Shown here in pieces: positions 38,237 through 38,454 of a DNA stretch of 38,454 bases (its first letter is position 1; each line of letters begins with the position of its first letter). The notes under the pieces were generated by a model. It was given only the letters and a program-made list of their open reading frames with translations. It made no database searches and was not told the DNA's origin. The stretch is from positions 1-38,454 of the forward strand of contig JAGDAS010000038.1 of the NCBI GenBank assembly GCA_017959385.1, in the 5' to 3' direction. The DNA comes from Paludibacteraceae bacterium (GTDB lineage Bacteria; Bacteroidota; Bacteroidia; Bacteroidales; Paludibacteraceae). The translations under genes and the position numbers were made by a program.

Positions 38237-38454
38237 CCGTGACTCTTCAAAAATGTTTCCAACCGTTTCTGAACGACAGCCGTGTCAAATTCTCTTTCAA
38301 AGCAGCGCCGGGCCGCCGCGCTGAATCCGTCGTCCACCACCTGGCGGTTGACTGCCTCGGCGAATTCCCGGTCGGTATCACAGAGTTCGATGGCTTCGGG
38401 GTCGCCGGTCGAATAACCGGATGCGGCGAAGGGGGTGGCAATCACTTTCTTTCC
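38233..38454 (-). CDS. C-terminal end of another glycosyltransferase (cut by window edge)
   Basis: The frame is open to the window edge and ends at 38233. The visible 73 residues start GKKVIATPFAASGYSTGDPEAIELCDTDRE and contain AVNRQVVDDGF and a helical end ERLETFL-like, which matches the C-terminal part of a GT4-type enzyme, where the GxPVIATP...G segment binds the donor nucleotide. No more can be said without the remainder. Its stop overlaps the next GT gene's start by 4 nt. Confidence 0.75.
   Translation of the reverse strand, partial: GKKVIATPFAASGYSTGDPEAIELCDTDREFAEAVNRQVVDDGFSAAARRCFEREFDTAVVQKRLETFLKSHG

Noticed and set aside
1-38454. rRNA, tRNA, CRISPR arrays, insertion sequences
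   Set aside because: No tRNA-like cloverleaf, no regularly spaced repeats, and no transposase frames or terminal inverted repeats were recognised.

Overview
The window reads as ordinary chromosomal DNA from a fairly GC-rich member of the Bacteroidales (Bacteroidota). The protein content fits this order: DUF5723 barrel, DUF3822, fused DAHP synthase/type II chorismate mutase, M20C dipeptidases, and two-gene lipoprotein units. Upstream of many genes there is a clear Bacteroidota-type -7 element (TAnnTTTG), in two cases with a TTTG -33 box 19-20 nt further up, and Shine-Dalgarno sequences are not evident. High GC would suit an Alistipes/Rikenellaceae-like genome, but I cannot fix the genus. I see no rRNA, tRNA, CRISPR array or insertion sequence, and no gene-free stretch exceeds about 215 bases.

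Layout. 1-2300: an AT-richer accessory patch with a truncated YhcG/DUF1016 nuclease gene and an AAA ATPase, the latter placed directly upstream of a low-molecular-weight tyrosine phosphatase. 2300-7000: envelope lipoprotein plus DUF5723 barrel, then a RecD-like helicase. 7050-8930: a membrane protein with a pilin-like head, DUF3822 and rsmD. 8900-11400: two exported proteins (EEP-family hydrolase, beta-helix lipoprotein). 11400-13100: small protein, PlsC-type acyltransferase and omega-amidase operon. 13150-16000: fabG, folB and an M23 peptidase. 16100-20100: pnp and an orphan sensor histidine kinase. 20060-27500: a long leftward gene series (small membrane protein, Skp-like chaperone, fmt, GH2 glycosidase, dnaG, pepD). 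27600-29000: a second pepD. 29040-32200: a leftward aromatic amino acid operon (aminotransferase, DAHP synthase/chorismate mutase, prephenate dehydrogenase). 32275-38454: a GT-C membrane glycosyltransferase and a leftward surface-polysaccharide cluster with D,D-heptose genes (gmhA, hddA), a Wzz-like protein and three glycosyltransferases, the last cut by the window edge.

The most striking element is upstream of the aromatic operon. A near-consensus promoter drives a 17-codon leader peptide in which eight of nine consecutive residues are Phe or Tyr. Its stop codon touches a 7-nt segment that can pair either into an antiterminator or leave a perfect 9-bp terminator hairpin followed by seven U. 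This is the textbook architecture of ribosome-mediated attenuation, here in a Bacteroidota Phe/Tyr operon that lacks an adjacent prephenate dehydratase gene.

Other regulatory structure: two tandem ATCAT-AAA-ATGAT-type palindromes at the ATPase promoter, a perfect 13-bp terminator-like hairpin inside the DUF3822 coding region, the fmt start codon buried in a perfect 9-bp hairpin, a 39-nt perfect palindrome containing the stop codons of two convergent genes, and several -7 boxes so close to start codons that nearly leaderless mRNAs are predicted.
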